From NCBI RefSeq assembly GCF_026460985.1, contig NZ_JAPKNM010000080.1:1-47262 (forward strand): a stretch of 47,262 nt of DNA, read 5' to 3'. The translations under genes and the position numbers were made by a program. Shown here one piece after another: positions 6,657 through 15,590 of the stretch. The notes beneath the pieces are model-generated. The model had not been told where the DNA came from and did no database searches. It saw only the letters and a list, made by a program, of their open reading frames with translations. This DNA is from Sphingomonas sp. Its GTDB lineage: Bacteria; Pseudomonadota; Alphaproteobacteria; Sphingomonadales; Sphingomonadaceae. Numbering within the stretch: the stretch's first letter is position 1; each line of letters begins with the position of its first letter.

Positions 6657-8945
6657 ATGTCGAAGCAGCGTTCGGACAAGCCCGAGATCAAGCCCTTTGC
6701 CGGCCCTGCCGGCGGCTGGGGCTCGATGCGCTCGCTCGCGGAGATCCTGCGGCGCGAGCGCGTCACTCCCGATGCGCTGCTCCAGCTCGCCCGCCAGAAC
6801 AAGCCCGACGGCTTCATGTGCGCCAGCTGCGCCTGGCCCAAGCCGGCCGATCACCATCCCGCCGAATTCTGCGAGGAAGGCGCGAAGGCGACCGCCTGGG
6901 AACTCACCACGCTGCGCACCACCCCCGAATTCTTCGAACGGCACACGCTCACCGAGCTGCGCGGCTGGAAGGACTATGACCTCGAACAGCATGGGCGGCT
7001 GACACACCCGCTGCGCTACGATGCGCCAAGCGACAAGTACGTCGCCTGCAGCTGGGAAGAGGCGTTCGACGCGATCGGCACGGCGCTCCGCCCGCTCGAT
7101 CCCCGCTCCGTGGCCTTCTATTCCTCCGGACGCACCGCCCTCGAGGCATCGTACATGTACGGGCTGATGGCGCGCATGTTCGGCAACCAGAACCTGCCCG
7201 ACAGCTCGAACATGTGCCACGAATCGACCTCGGTCGGGCTCAAGGCGGCGATCGGCGTTCCGGTGGGCACGACGCAGCTCAAGGACTTCAAGCAGTGCGA
7301 CGCAATCTTCTTCTTCGGCCAGAATGTCGGGTCGAACGCGCCACGGATGCTCCACGACCTGCGGGCCGCGCGCAAGCGCGGGGTGGAGATCATCACCTTC
7401 AACCCGCTCAGGGAGCGCGGGCTCGAGCGCTTCACCAATCCGCAGAGCCCGGTCGAGATGCTTACCGGCGGCGAGACGCAGATCTCGACGCAATATCACC
7501 AGGTCAAGGCGGGCGGCGACATCGCCGCGATGCTGGGCATCGCCAAGTTCGTGATCGAATGGGACGATGCCGCGCTCGCGGTCGGCGATCCGCGCGTGCT
7601 CGACCATGAATTCATCGCCCAGCACACCCAGGATTTCGAAGCGTTCGCCGATGCCGCGCGCACGGCGGATTGGGCCGATATCGAGCGCGAGTCCGGGCTC
7701 GAGCGATCGGCGCTCGAGCAGGCGGCGCGGGTCTATGCCAGATCGAAGGCGGTGCTCGCCATCTACGGCATGGGGCTGACCCAGCATGTGAAGGGCGTCG
7801 AGAATGTCCGCATGGTGGTCAATCTGCTGCTCCTGCGCGGCAATATCGGCAGGCCCGGCGCGGGTCCGACGCCAGTGCGCGGCCATTCGAACGTCCAGGG
7901 CCAGCGCACCATCGGCATCACCGAGAAGACCGAACTCGCCCCGGTCGACAAGCTCCGCGAGCTCTACGGCTTCGATCCCCCCACCGAGAAGGGCCTTGAT
8001 ACCGTCGAGACCTGCCGCGGCGTGATCGACGGGTCGGTGAAGGCGGTGGTGAGCCTGGGCGGCAATTTCCTGCGCGCAGTGCCCGAGACCGCGGCGATGG
8101 AGGAAGCCTGGCCGAGCCTCGACCTCTCGGTCCAGATCGCGACGAAGCTCAATCGCAATCACCTCTTCGCCGGCAGGGTTACCTATCTCCTCCCCTGTCT
8201 CGGCCGGGTCGAGGCGGATGTGCAGGCGAGCGGGCTGCAGGCCGTGTCGACCGAGGATTCGACCAGCTGCATCCACGGCTCGCGCGGCACGGCGAAGCCC
8301 GCCAGTCCGCACCTCCTCTCCGAGCCGCGCATCGTCGCCGAGATCGCCAAGCGCATCCTGCCGCCCAACCCACGCGTGGACTGGGACAGCTGGGTCGCCG
8401 ATTACGGCCGCATCCGCGATGCGATCGAGGCGACCTATCCGGCGATCTTCAAGGACTTCAACAAGCGCCTGTTCACTCCCGGCGGCTTCTGGAAAGGCAA
8501 CAAGGCGGCCGAACGCATCTGGCAGACGCCGAGCAAGAAGGCCGAGTTCCTTGTCCCCAGCGGCCTCAGCGCCACCGGATTCGGCGACGCGGACGGGCGC
8601 TTCCGGCTGATGACGTTGCGCTCGAACGACCAGTTCAACACCACCATTTACGGCTATCACGATCGCTTCCGCGGCGTGAAGGGCACGCGCGACGTGCTTT
8701 TCATCAACCGCGAGGACATGGCGGCTACCGGCCTGTCCGAGGGCCAGATCGTCGCGCTCGAGAGCGACGCGGGCGACAACAGGCTTCGCCGCCGCGAAGG
8801 CCTGATCGTCACCCCCTACGACATCCCGCGCGGCTGCCTCGGCGCTTATTATCCCGAGGCGAACGTGCTGATGCCGGTCGAGCACCATGCCGAGCAGAGC
8901 CACGTCCCTGCCGCCAAGTCGGTGCCGGTTCGGATCCGCGTCTGA
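6657..8945 (+). CDS. FdhF/YdeP-type molybdopterin oxidoreductase (formate dehydrogenase-like)
   Basis: A 762-residue cytoplasmic molybdoenzyme. Near the N-terminus Cys55, Cys58 and Cys72 (CASCAWP...FCEEGAKA) give the three-cysteine pattern of YdeP-type proteins, presumably for an iron-sulfur cluster. Cys187 in SSNMCHESTSVGL falls where FdhF carries selenocysteine, so this would be a cysteine form. The molybdopterin-binding C-terminal domain begins near residue 640 (FRLMTLRSNDQFNTTIYG). The ATG at 6657 follows AGGG. The next genes, fdhD and mobA, supply sulfuration and the bis-MGD cofactor. No NAD or quinone-linked subunit is present, so the electron acceptor and even formate as substrate are uncertain. 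Confidence 0.9.
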   Translation: MSKQRSDKPEIKPFAGPAGGWGSMRSLAEILRRERVTPDALLQLARQNKPDGFMCASCAWPKPADHHPAEFCEEGAKATAWELTTLRTTPEFFERHTLTELRGWKDYDLEQHGRLTHPLRYDAPSDKYVACSWEEAFDAIGTALRPLDPRSVAFYSSGRTALEASYMYGLMARMFGNQNLPDSSNMCHESTSVGLKAAIGVPVGTTQLKDFKQCDAIFFFGQNVGSNAPRMLHDLRAARKRGVEIITFNPLRERGLERFTNPQSPVEMLTGGETQISTQYHQVKAGGDIAAMLGIAKFVIEWDDAALAVGDPRVLDHEFIAQHTQDFEAFADAARTADWADIERESGLERSALEQAARVYARSKAVLAIYGMGLTQHVKGVENVRMVVNLLLLRGNIGRPGAGPTPVRGHSNVQGQRTIGITEKTELAPVDKLRELYGFDPPTEKGLDTVETCRGVIDGSVKAVVSLGGNFLRAVPETAAMEEAWPSLDLSVQIATKLNRNHLFAGRVTYLLPCLGRVEADVQASGLQAVSTEDSTSCIHGSRGTAKPASPHLLSEPRIVAEIAKRILPPNPRVDWDSWVADYGRIRDAIEATYPAIFKDFNKRLFTPGGFWKGNKAAERIWQTPSKKAEFLVPSGLSATGFGDADGRFRLMTLRSNDQFNTTIYGYHDRFRGVKGTRDVLFINREDMAATGLSEGQIVALESDAGDNRLRRREGLIVTPYDIPRGCLGAYYPEANVLMPVEHHAEQSHVPAAKSVPVRIRV

Positions 8946-9721
8946 ACGCCGCGCTCGCCCTGGCATTCGAGCGGATCGGTGCGGACGCGTCCTCCGACAC
9001 GGAGACGCGCGTCATCGCCGAGGAAGTGCCCGTTGCGATCGAATGCAACGGGATCGGCTATGCGGTGCTGATGGCCAGCCCCGAGAACCTGTTGGATCTC
9101 GGCTACGGCTTCGCACTCACCGAGCGCCTGATCGACGACGCGCGTGACGTGCTCGACGCCGAAACCCACGCAATCGAGCAAGGCATGTTGCTGCGGCTGA
9201 CCTTATCGTCGCGCGTGGCCGGGCGGCTGTCCGACCGGGTTCGCCACCGCACCGCGGATTCGTCCTGCGGCTTGTGCGGCGTCGAGAATCTCGAGCAGGC
9301 GTTGCGCCCCTTGCCCACCCGATCCGCACGCTGGGACGGCGCGGACGAAGCGGTGTTCGCTGCGCTCCGGGAGCTCGACCAGGCCCAGCCCCTGGGTGCC
9401 GCCACACGCGCGGTGCACGCGGCCGCAGCCTGCACGATGAACGGCGCGATCCGGCTCGTCCGCGAGGACGTCGGGCGCCACAATGCGTTCGACAAGCTGA
9501 TCGGTGCGATGCTGCGCGAGGGGCTCGACTGGGCCGGCGGCTTCGCCCTGCTCACTTCGCGCTGTTCCTACGAACTCGTCGAGAAGGCCGCGCTGTCCGG
9601 CTGTCCGATGCTCGCGACGATCTCGGCACCCACCGCGCTGGCGCTCGACCGGGCCCGCGCGGCCGGACTGGCGTTGCGCGTGCTCGCCCGCCCCGACGCG
9701 CTGTTGAGGCCGGTCGCATGA
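8942..9721 (+). CDS. fdhD: FdhD sulfurtransferase for formate dehydrogenase
   Basis: About 259 residues. FdhD passes sulfur from the cysteine desulfurase to the molybdenum cofactor of formate dehydrogenases. The active CxxC lies in SSCGLCG (Cys109/Cys112 counted from the start used here), and ACTMNGAI and EDVGRHNAFDKLIG are family motifs. The conserved segment ETRVIAEEVPVAIECNG begins upstream of the first GTG (9026), so translation must begin earlier. The only start-like codon I find in frame is a CTG at 8942 overlapping the stop of the preceding gene as CTGA. The start is therefore tentative. The gene overlaps mobA by ATGA. Confidence 0.85.
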   Translation: MNAALALAFERIGADASSDTETRVIAEEVPVAIECNGIGYAVLMASPENLLDLGYGFALTERLIDDARDVLDAETHAIEQGMLLRLTLSSRVAGRLSDRVRHRTADSSCGLCGVENLEQALRPLPTRSARWDGADEAVFAALRELDQAQPLGAATRAVHAAAACTMNGAIRLVREDVGRHNAFDKLIGAMLREGLDWAGGFALLTSRCSYELVEKAALSGCPMLATISAPTALALDRARAAGLALRVLARPDALLRPVA

Positions 9722-10272
9722 GAGTGCTCGGCGCCATCCTCGCCGGCGGCCAGTCGCGGCGTTTCGGCAGCGACAAGGCCGAGGCGTTGCTCGACGGGCG
9801 GAAGCTGATCGATCACGTCGCGGCAGCGCTGCAACGCGACTGCGACGCCCTTGTGATCTGCGGACGCACGCACCCGTCGACGCCCTGGGTCGAGGACCGC
9901 CCGCACGCGGGGCTCGGCCCGCTCGGCGGCCTATGCGCCGCGTTGATATACGGCCGGGACGCCGGGTTCGACGCCGTGCTGAGCGCTCCATGCGACGTCC
10001 CGGACCTGCCTGCGGACCTTCGCCTGCTGCTCTCGCAGAGCGGCCCACCCGCCTATGTCGCCGATCAGCCGGTGATCGGCCTCTGGCCATGCGCTCTCGC
10101 GGAGAAGCTGCATGCGCATGTGGAGCAGAGCACCGACCGATCGCTCCGCGCCTGGGTGCGCGCCACCGGCGCCACGCCGGTCGAGCTCGCCCGCAGGCCG
10201 CGCAATATCAACACGCTCGATGATCTGACGGCCCTCCGACAGGAGCACGCTTCCTCGACCGATCCCGCATGA
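9718..10272 (+). CDS. mobA: Molybdenum cofactor guanylyltransferase MobA
   Basis: A 184-residue enzyme that joins GMP from GTP to molybdopterin, giving the MGD cofactor needed by the formate dehydrogenase-like protein upstream. The nucleotidyltransferase signature ILAGGQSRRFGSDKA is at residues 7-21, the GPLGGLCAAL segment near residue 68 and the metal-site APCDVPDLP near residue 88; NINTLDDL near the end is typical. The ATG overlaps the fdhD stop. The gene faces the ECF42 sigma gene, with 12 bases between the two stops. Confidence 0.93.
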   Translation: MRVLGAILAGGQSRRFGSDKAEALLDGRKLIDHVAAALQRDCDALVICGRTHPSTPWVEDRPHAGLGPLGGLCAALIYGRDAGFDAVLSAPCDVPDLPADLRLLLSQSGPPAYVADQPVIGLWPCALAEKLHAHVEQSTDRSLRAWVRATGATPVELARRPRNINTLDDLTALRQEHASSTDPA

Positions 10273-10284
10273 CCGCGCGACGCC

Positions 10285-11535
10285 TCAGGCGCAGGCGTCC
10301 GCGCGGGCCCGAAGAAAAGCCCTTTCCCGCTCGTTGCGGGTGAGCTTGGCCGCAGCCTCGAATTCGGTGCGCGCCTCGGCCAGGCGGCCGGAGCGAAACA
10401 GAAAATCGCCTCTCGCCGCCGGCAAGGGCGCATAGTGGCTGAGAGCGGCGGCGTCGGCGATCTCGTCCACCAGCCGCAGCCCCGTTTCGGGCCCGAAGGC
10501 CATGCTGTGGGCAACCGCTCGATTGAGATCGACCACCGGCGAAGGCATCACTGCCCGCAGCCGATCGTAGAGCGCCGCGATTTGCGGCCAGTCGGTATCG
10601 GCCGGCCTCAGCGCCCGGGCATGGCAGGCCGCGAGCGCCGCCTGCAGCGCATAAGGACCGTCGCCCCCCAGCGCCTCGGCGCGGGCCAGCGCTTCCAGGC
10701 CCCGGCGGATCAGAAGCTGGTCCCAGCGCGCACGATTTTGCTCGGTCAGAGTCAGGAGCGCGCCGTCCAGCCCGGTGCGCGCAGGGAGGCGCGACGCCTG
10801 GATCTCCATCAGGGCCAGGAGGCCGAATAGTTCGGCATCCTCCGGCATCAGCCCGGCCAGGATGCGGCCCAGCCGCTGCGCCTCGAGACACAGGTTCGGC
10901 CGGACGAGGTCGTCGCCCGCCGTGGCGGCATAGCCTTCGTTGAAGATGAGGTAGAGGACCTCCAGCACCGAGGCGAGCCGTGCCGCGCGCTCGGCGCCGC
11001 GCGGTACCTCGAAGCCGAGGCCGGCCTTTCCGATCGTCTTCTTCGCGCGGACGATGCGCTGGGCGATCGTCGCCTCGCTCGACAGGAAGGCACGGGCGAT
11101 CTCGTCCGTCGTCAGGCCGCCGACGATACGCAGCGTGAGCGCCGCGCGAGCGTCGGCCGAGAGCATTGGGTGGCAGGCCGTGAAGATGAGGCCAAGCAGC
11201 TCGTCGCCGAGATCGTCGTCCAAGGCCGTGCTCGGGTCCTTATCGTCGACCGTATCGTCCTGCTCCCGCGCGATCTCCGCATGCTTGCGCTCGCGCATCT
11301 TGTCGCGACGGACCGCGTCGATGGCGCGGCGCTTGGCGGCGGTCATCAGCCAGGCGCCGGGATTGGTCGGAACGCCGATCCTGGGCCATTCGGAGAGGGC
11401 AATGACCAGCGCATCCTGCGCCAGTTCCTCCGCGCGGTCGACATTGCGCACCAAGCGGGCCAGGCCTCCGATGAGCCTGGCCCGTTCGATGCGGAAGATC
11501 GCTTCGATCGCCTGGTGCGTCTCACCTGCAGCCAC
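10285..11535 (-). CDS. ECF42-type RNA polymerase sigma factor with C-terminal TPR-like extension
   Basis: 416 residues. The sigma-70 region 2 lies at about residues 10-80 (DRAEELAQDALVIALSEW), region 4 at about 125-170 (LTTDEIARAFLSSEATIAQRI), and a long helical C-terminal extension from about 185 contains the family segment LIFNEGYAA and repeats resembling TPR helices. Sigma factors of the ECF42 group carry such an extension and lie next to DGPF/YciI-domain genes, as here. No anti-sigma factor is visible. The start is a GTG at 11535 with AAGGCGG upstream. It lies 85 bases after the YciI gene and is likely co-transcribed with it. Confidence 0.88.
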   Translation of the reverse strand: MAAGETHQAIEAIFRIERARLIGGLARLVRNVDRAEELAQDALVIALSEWPRIGVPTNPGAWLMTAAKRRAIDAVRRDKMRERKHAEIAREQDDTVDDKDPSTALDDDLGDELLGLIFTACHPMLSADARAALTLRIVGGLTTDEIARAFLSSEATIAQRIVRAKKTIGKAGLGFEVPRGAERAARLASVLEVLYLIFNEGYAATAGDDLVRPNLCLEAQRLGRILAGLMPEDAELFGLLALMEIQASRLPARTGLDGALLTLTEQNRARWDQLLIRRGLEALARAEALGGDGPYALQAALAACHARALRPADTDWPQIAALYDRLRAVMPSPVVDLNRAVAHSMAFGPETGLRLVDEIADAAALSHYAPLPAARGDFLFRSGRLAEARTEFEAAAKLTRNERERAFLRARADACA

Positions 11536-11620
11536 GCCGCCTTGTCGGCCAAAGCGAGGAACGAGGCAAGCAACCCGCGCCCGGCAGCCTCAGGTGCCGC
11601 CAGTCAGGATTCCCGGGATC

Positions 11621-12004
11621 TCAGGCGCCGGCTTCGAGCTCCAGATCAGCCATCTCGTACAGCGGCCGGATCTCGATCTCGCTCGGTCCCGGCATGGGAT
11701 TGGGGCAGCGCTTCACCCAGGCGACTGCCTCGGCCATGTCCTTGACTTCCCAAAGCCAGAAGCCGGCGACCAGTTCGCGGGTCTCGGCGAAGGGCCCGTC
11801 GATGACGGTTCGGCCGGGACCATCGAACGCGATACGCTTGCCCTCCGAGGAAGGTTTGAGGCCGTCGGCGGCGAGCAGAATGCCGGAATTGACCAGTTCC
11901 TCGTTGAACCGGCCCATCGCCTCCATCATCGCCTTCTCCTCGGGGCTCCCGACAAAGCCCCTCTCGCTGTCCGCGGTCGCCTTCACCAGCACCATCACAC
12001 GCAT
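11621..12004 (-). CDS. YciI/DGPF-domain protein, partner of ECF42 sigma
   Basis: A 127-residue soluble protein with the DGPF hallmark visible as VIDGPFAETRELVAGFWLW near residue 75, preceded by MRVMVLVKATADSE. Proteins of this family are encoded next to ECF42 sigma factors; their biochemical role is not settled. The ATG at 12004 follows AGGAGA, a strong binding site; the frame extends five codons further but without a better one. Confidence 0.88.
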   Translation of the reverse strand: MRVMVLVKATADSERGFVGSPEEKAMMEAMGRFNEELVNSGILLAADGLKPSSEGKRIAFDGPGRTVIDGPFAETRELVAGFWLWEVKDMAEAVAWVKRCPNPMPGPSEIEIRPLYEMADLELEAGA

Positions 12005-12126
12005 CGTCTGTCTCCTCATATGCGCCGGCCTTCATCGGCCTGACATCGGAACGACGAACGAGGTTTTCGGGAATCGACAACGTCCTGCAAATTTTTTCGA
12101 CGGTCGAACCGCAGGACCGTTCAGGC

Positions 12127-12540
12127 CTATGTACGCCCCGGCGTCGGGCGGGTCAGGATGAAGGCTGCGCAACCGGCCAGGACGAGCGCCACGATCAGAT
12201 CGGCCGCGAGGCTCGGGCGTGCCCCCCACCAGAACAGCGCATAGCCGACCGCCATGCCGAGGCAGGCCATGAACTTGGCCTGCGGCCCGATCGCCCCATC
12301 CTCGCGCCAGGCACGCAGCGTCGGCCCGAACCGCGGATGGTTCAGCAGCCAGGCCTCGAGCCGGGGCGAGGACCGCGCGAAGCAGGCGGCCGCGAGGATC
12401 AGGAAGATGGTCGTCGGCATCAGCGGCAACAGCGCGCCGATGAAGCCGAGTGCCACGAACAGGAACCCGAGCGCGAGCCAAAGCCATCGCGGCAGCTGGC
12501 CCAGGCGCCGGTTCGATGGCTTATCGGGTGAAGGTGGCAT
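12127..12540 (-). CDS. YbaN-family (DUF454) inner-membrane protein
   Basis: A 137-residue protein with three to four hydrophobic segments. The family pattern LGFLFVALGFIGALLPLMPTT lies near residue 19, followed by FARSSPRLEAWLLNHPRFGP. The function of DUF454 is unknown, but members are often found beside heme or iron genes. The start at 12540 overlaps the end of the heme oxygenase gene by 20 bases, indicating coupling and placing it as the last gene of the heme operon. Confidence 0.87.
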   Translation of the reverse strand: MPPSPDKPSNRRLGQLPRWLWLALGFLFVALGFIGALLPLMPTTIFLILAAACFARSSPRLEAWLLNHPRFGPTLRAWREDGAIGPQAKFMACLGMAVGYALFWWGARPSLAADLIVALVLAGCAAFILTRPTPGRT

Positions 12541-13132
12541 CGACCAACGCCCGGACATGGGCAAACGCAGCTTCCGCACCGGCAATCACGCGCGCGTCCT
12601 CCTCGGGCTCCAGTTCGAGCGCATCGAGCGCAGCAGTGAATTCACGCCAATGCTGCGCGCGCCCATCGGGATGCCCCGCAAGGTGGCGTGCGCCGAAGCC
12701 CGCGTCGAGCCCCAATGCCGCTGCCGCCTTGAACAAAAACGCGGCGCCCAGGTTCGAACCTTCCGCCACGTAGAGCCAGCCGAAGGCGGTGGGCAGGTCG
12801 ATCCTGTCCTTGAACGCCGATCCGGCATCCGGATCGGGAACGCCCTGCTCCAGATCGGCTAGGTCCTGCCGGATAGCCGCGAGGCGGCGGCGTCCATCGA
12901 GATCGGGAAGCACCGCTTGCAGCGCAGGGATCAGATAGAGCGGATCGATGGCGCGGTGGAACAGGTATTGGACCCTCAGGAACAGGCCGTAACGTTCCCG
13001 GTCGCGGAAGGGTTGGCCGGCCATGATGCGGGTGTCGAGACGCTCGTGCGCGGCCTGGGTGCTCGCCTTGAGCCGCTTGGATCGGCTCCTGTCGGCTGCG
13101 TTCGGCGCATCGAGCATGGTGGTCGTGGACAT
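12521..13132 (-). CDS. hemO: Biliverdin-producing heme oxygenase
   Basis: A 203-residue cytoplasmic enzyme that opens imported heme to biliverdin, CO and iron. The proximal histidine candidate lies in STQAAHERLDTRI near residue 28, and the distal-helix glycines in GWLYVAEGSNLGAAFLF near residue 118; both fit bacterial HemO/BphO enzymes, and the length is normal. The ATG at 13132 is preceded by AGGAAGG. It lies 29 bases after the tonB stop and overlaps ybaN. Its position at the end of a heme-uptake operon supports iron recovery rather than bilin synthesis for a phytochrome; no phytochrome gene is in the window. Confidence 0.92.
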   Translation of the reverse strand: MSTTTMLDAPNAADRSRSKRLKASTQAAHERLDTRIMAGQPFRDRERYGLFLRVQYLFHRAIDPLYLIPALQAVLPDLDGRRRLAAIRQDLADLEQGVPDPDAGSAFKDRIDLPTAFGWLYVAEGSNLGAAFLFKAAAALGLDAGFGARHLAGHPDGRAQHWREFTAALDALELEPEEDARVIAGAEAAFAHVRALVDATFTR

Positions 13133-13161
13133 GGGTTTCCTTCCTGGACGGGGTGAGATCG

Positions 13162-13989
13162 TCATCGCCGGAGCACGAACTGGATCGGGATGGTCACGGT
13201 GACGGGGTCGCCCCGGATGTCCGCCGTGGGCGCGGGCACGGGTGATCCACGCCGCACCGTGGCGAGCGCCTCGCCGTCGAGCACCGGATAGCCGCTGCCG
13301 CGATCGATACGGGCATTCAGAACCTTGCCCTGCCGATCCACCGTCACCGAGACGAGCGCCACGCCCTCCTGCCGGCTGCGCTCCGCCTGGCGCGGAAAGC
13401 GCAGATATCCCTTGAGATGGCCGAGAAGCTGGCTCTGCCAATTGGCGAGCGCGGCGCGCTCCGCCGAAGCCGAGGACACGCGCGCCGCGACCGTTGCGCC
13501 CGGGTTAGGCATGGCGGGTGGCGCCGTCGTCCGCTCGACCGGGCGGGTGTCGGGCGATGCCTGCTTCGTCTGAGCCGCGGCCGGCAATTGCAACGGCATC
13601 TCTGGGAGCACGATATCGACTGGCTTGGGCTCCATCTTCGTCTCGGCTGCGTGCGAAGCCTCCTGCTCCTGCTGCACCGGTCCCGCGGGCAGGTCGACCG
13701 GAGGCGCCGGCGGCGCGGATGGCGCGGGTGCGAGCTCGAAGGTGACAGCCAGTGGCGCGGCCGGCACGACGCGCTCGATCGGAGAATGCGGAATCCCCAG
13801 CAGGACGCCGACCGCGATCCCGAACAGGCAGAAGGTTCCGGTCGAGCCGAAAGTGCGGCACGCCGCGGACTGCCGATAGCCGCTGCGCTCGAGCGGCACC
13901 TCGTCCGCCCGGATCTCGATGACCCTATACGGCCGCGAAAGGCCTGCCGGCGCAAGCGCATGCGCCTGGAGAAGCGCGTTAGAAGGCAT
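13162..13989 (-). CDS. tonB: TonB-family energy transducer
   Basis: 275 residues: a cytoplasmic start of about 48 residues, one membrane segment (FCLFGIAVGVLLGIP), a proline-rich periplasmic linker (about 85-150) and a C-terminal TonB domain (about 185-275) with YLRFPRQAERSRQEGVALVSV and GSGYPVLDGEAL. It would transmit the inner-membrane proton force, through ExbB/ExbD encoded elsewhere, to the receptor in the same operon. The start overlaps the Slam stop by 11 bases. The long N-terminal cytoplasmic segment before the membrane anchor is somewhat unusual. Confidence 0.9.
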   Translation of the reverse strand: MPSNALLQAHALAPAGLSRPYRVIEIRADEVPLERSGYRQSAACRTFGSTGTFCLFGIAVGVLLGIPHSPIERVVPAAPLAVTFELAPAPSAPPAPPVDLPAGPVQQEQEASHAAETKMEPKPVDIVLPEMPLQLPAAAQTKQASPDTRPVERTTAPPAMPNPGATVAARVSSASAERAALANWQSQLLGHLKGYLRFPRQAERSRQEGVALVSVTVDRQGKVLNARIDRGSGYPVLDGEALATVRRGSPVPAPTADIRGDPVTVTIPIQFVLRR

Positions 13990-15481
13990 GTTCCAGCCTC
14001 AGGCTCGCAACTGTCCGCCGGTAGGAATAGAGCCAGTCCACATTACTCTTCACGCTATTGTGCTGGACGAGGATATTGGGGGTCAGCCCGGCGAAGCGCA
14101 GCGCCGGCAGCCTGGCGATCGCCACGAAATTCTGGTCGCGATCGTGGCGCTTTGCTCCGAGAAGATCGCTGAAGCCGCGATAGTCGCGCCAGCGAACCGA
14201 GGTGAAGGCGAGCAGGCTCGCGGCCTTGCCGAAGCTTTTGTTGAGGCCGAACCGGAAGCCGAGCTGGCGATAGGCGTTCGCGCGGCTGTCCGCAGTCTTG
14301 TCGGCGAAGTCGGAGCCGCCGAAAATGCCCAGCCCGGGCGCGGCGGCGTACCAGCCTGTCAGATAGATTTCGGTGAGCGCCCCGTCATAGTCCTGATAGG
14401 CGCGCGGGCGATAGTCGAAGACCTTGCGGCTCGCCTCGAGGCGCAGCGCGGTGCTCGGCGTAGGTGCCACCATCCCCTCCGCCCGCAGGCCCCAGGCGCT
14501 GTAGAGGATGTCGGGCCCGAAACTGGAAAGCTCGAAGGTCGGCGAGAGCGAGTAGCCGCCCTTCACGGTCTGGTGGTCATAGCCGATCTGCGCCGAGAGC
14601 GTCGCCTGGCTGTAGGCGCCATGGCCGGGATAGACGTCGCCATAAAGCAATGCCCGCCCCAGGATCCCGCCATTGCCGCCGAGCGGAACGCGGCGGCTGA
14701 GCGTCCCTTCGAAATTAACGCCCATCGCCTCGATCGGATCGGGCACCTTGCGATCGATCAGGCAGACGCCGTCGGGGCCCATGAGCAGGCAGGCATAGCT
14801 CGCCGACGATTGGTTGAGGTTGCTGCTGTAGCCGGGTCCGATCGCGATCGACCCCTGCCAGCCGCGGCGCTTGTCGAGCGCCTGCGTGAACAGGTCGATC
14901 GTCTGCCGGATGCCGGCCGCCCGGTCGCCCTGCGTCTCGGCCTGGGTCCGCACCCGGCGGAATGCGCGGAGCGCGTCGCCGTCCTTGCGGCGCTCGAAGA
15001 GGATACGGGCGAGTTCGAGCTGGCCGGGCAGGAAATCCGGCTGCAGGGCAAGCAACGCACGGTACCGCGCCTCGGCGACGGCAAGGTCGCCCGCCTGTCT
15101 GGCGAGCGCGCCTTCGGCATAGAGGACCAGCATCGGGTCGCGGTCCCCGAGGCCGCGATAGGCATCGAGGAAGCGGCGCGCATCCGGCCATTGCTTGCGC
15201 GCGACCGAGATGTAGAGCGCCTGCCCCATGTCACTGGCGTTGTTGCTGACGGTGTAGGTCTGGCCGTCGATCTCGATGGTCGACGGGGCGGGCAAGTCGG
15301 CGGCTTCGAGCAGCTTTCGTTCCGCCTCGGCCGGCTGGCGGTCGATCCCCTGGCTGAGGCGAAGCCGCGTATCTTCTCCGCCCGTGCTCTGGGCAGCGGC
15401 GGCCGAAGCGGTGGACAGTGCGCTGGCCACGAGCAGCATCCCGAGCTCGCGGCGTGGACGGGGGGATCGACGGGATGTCAC
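13979..15481 (-). CDS. Slam-type outer-membrane translocon (surface lipoprotein assembly modifier, DUF560)
   Basis: About 500 residues: a short hydrophobic export signal ending ASAAAAQ, an N-terminal periplasmic TPR region (about 60-210; repeats such as ALARQAGDLAVAEARYRALL), and a C-terminal barrel rich in alternating strands and ending in a terminal phenylalanine (LRLEHAF). This is the Slam architecture. Slam proteins move specific substrates, such as TbpB or hemophilins, across the outer membrane; the hemophilin-like gene directly upstream is the obvious substrate. Start choice is uncertain: the GTG at 15481 supplies arginines before the hydrophobic stretch, an ATG at 15439 lacks them, and the far start at 15607 overlaps the previous gene. 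Confidence 0.88.
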   Translation of the reverse strand: MTSRRSPRPRRELGMLLVASALSTASAAAAQSTGGEDTRLRLSQGIDRQPAEAERKLLEAADLPAPSTIEIDGQTYTVSNNASDMGQALYISVARKQWPDARRFLDAYRGLGDRDPMLVLYAEGALARQAGDLAVAEARYRALLALQPDFLPGQLELARILFERRKDGDALRAFRRVRTQAETQGDRAAGIRQTIDLFTQALDKRRGWQGSIAIGPGYSSNLNQSSASYACLLMGPDGVCLIDRKVPDPIEAMGVNFEGTLSRRVPLGGNGGILGRALLYGDVYPGHGAYSQATLSAQIGYDHQTVKGGYSLSPTFELSSFGPDILYSAWGLRAEGMVAPTPSTALRLEASRKVFDYRPRAYQDYDGALTEIYLTGWYAAAPGLGIFGGSDFADKTADSRANAYRQLGFRFGLNKSFGKAASLLAFTSVRWRDYRGFSDLLGAKRHDRDQNFVAIARLPALRFAGLTPNILVQHNSVKSNVDWLYSYRRTVASLRLEHAF

Positions 15482-15540
15482 GACTGGACTGGCCTTCGCT
15501 GCGGGTCTGGACGGGAAATGCGGCGCGCGGAGACGGGAAA

Positions 15541-15566
15541 GCAGGGGACCGATGCCGGCCCCCTGC
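15541..15566 (-). terminator. Intercistronic hairpin between hemophilin and Slam genes
   Basis: GCAGGGG (15541-15547) pairs perfectly with CCCCTGC (15560-15566). On the minus strand it is followed by TTTCCC, a weak U-tract. It may act as a partial terminator or as a 3' stabiliser of hemophilin mRNA, giving more hemophilin than Slam. Confidence 0.55.
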
Positions 15567-15590
15567 CCCTTGCCGATGCGGCGCGAAGCG

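Noticed and set aside
6567..8966. 799-codon minus-strand open frame
   Set aside because: Exact antisense shadow of the formate dehydrogenase-like gene, whose protein has clear family motifs.
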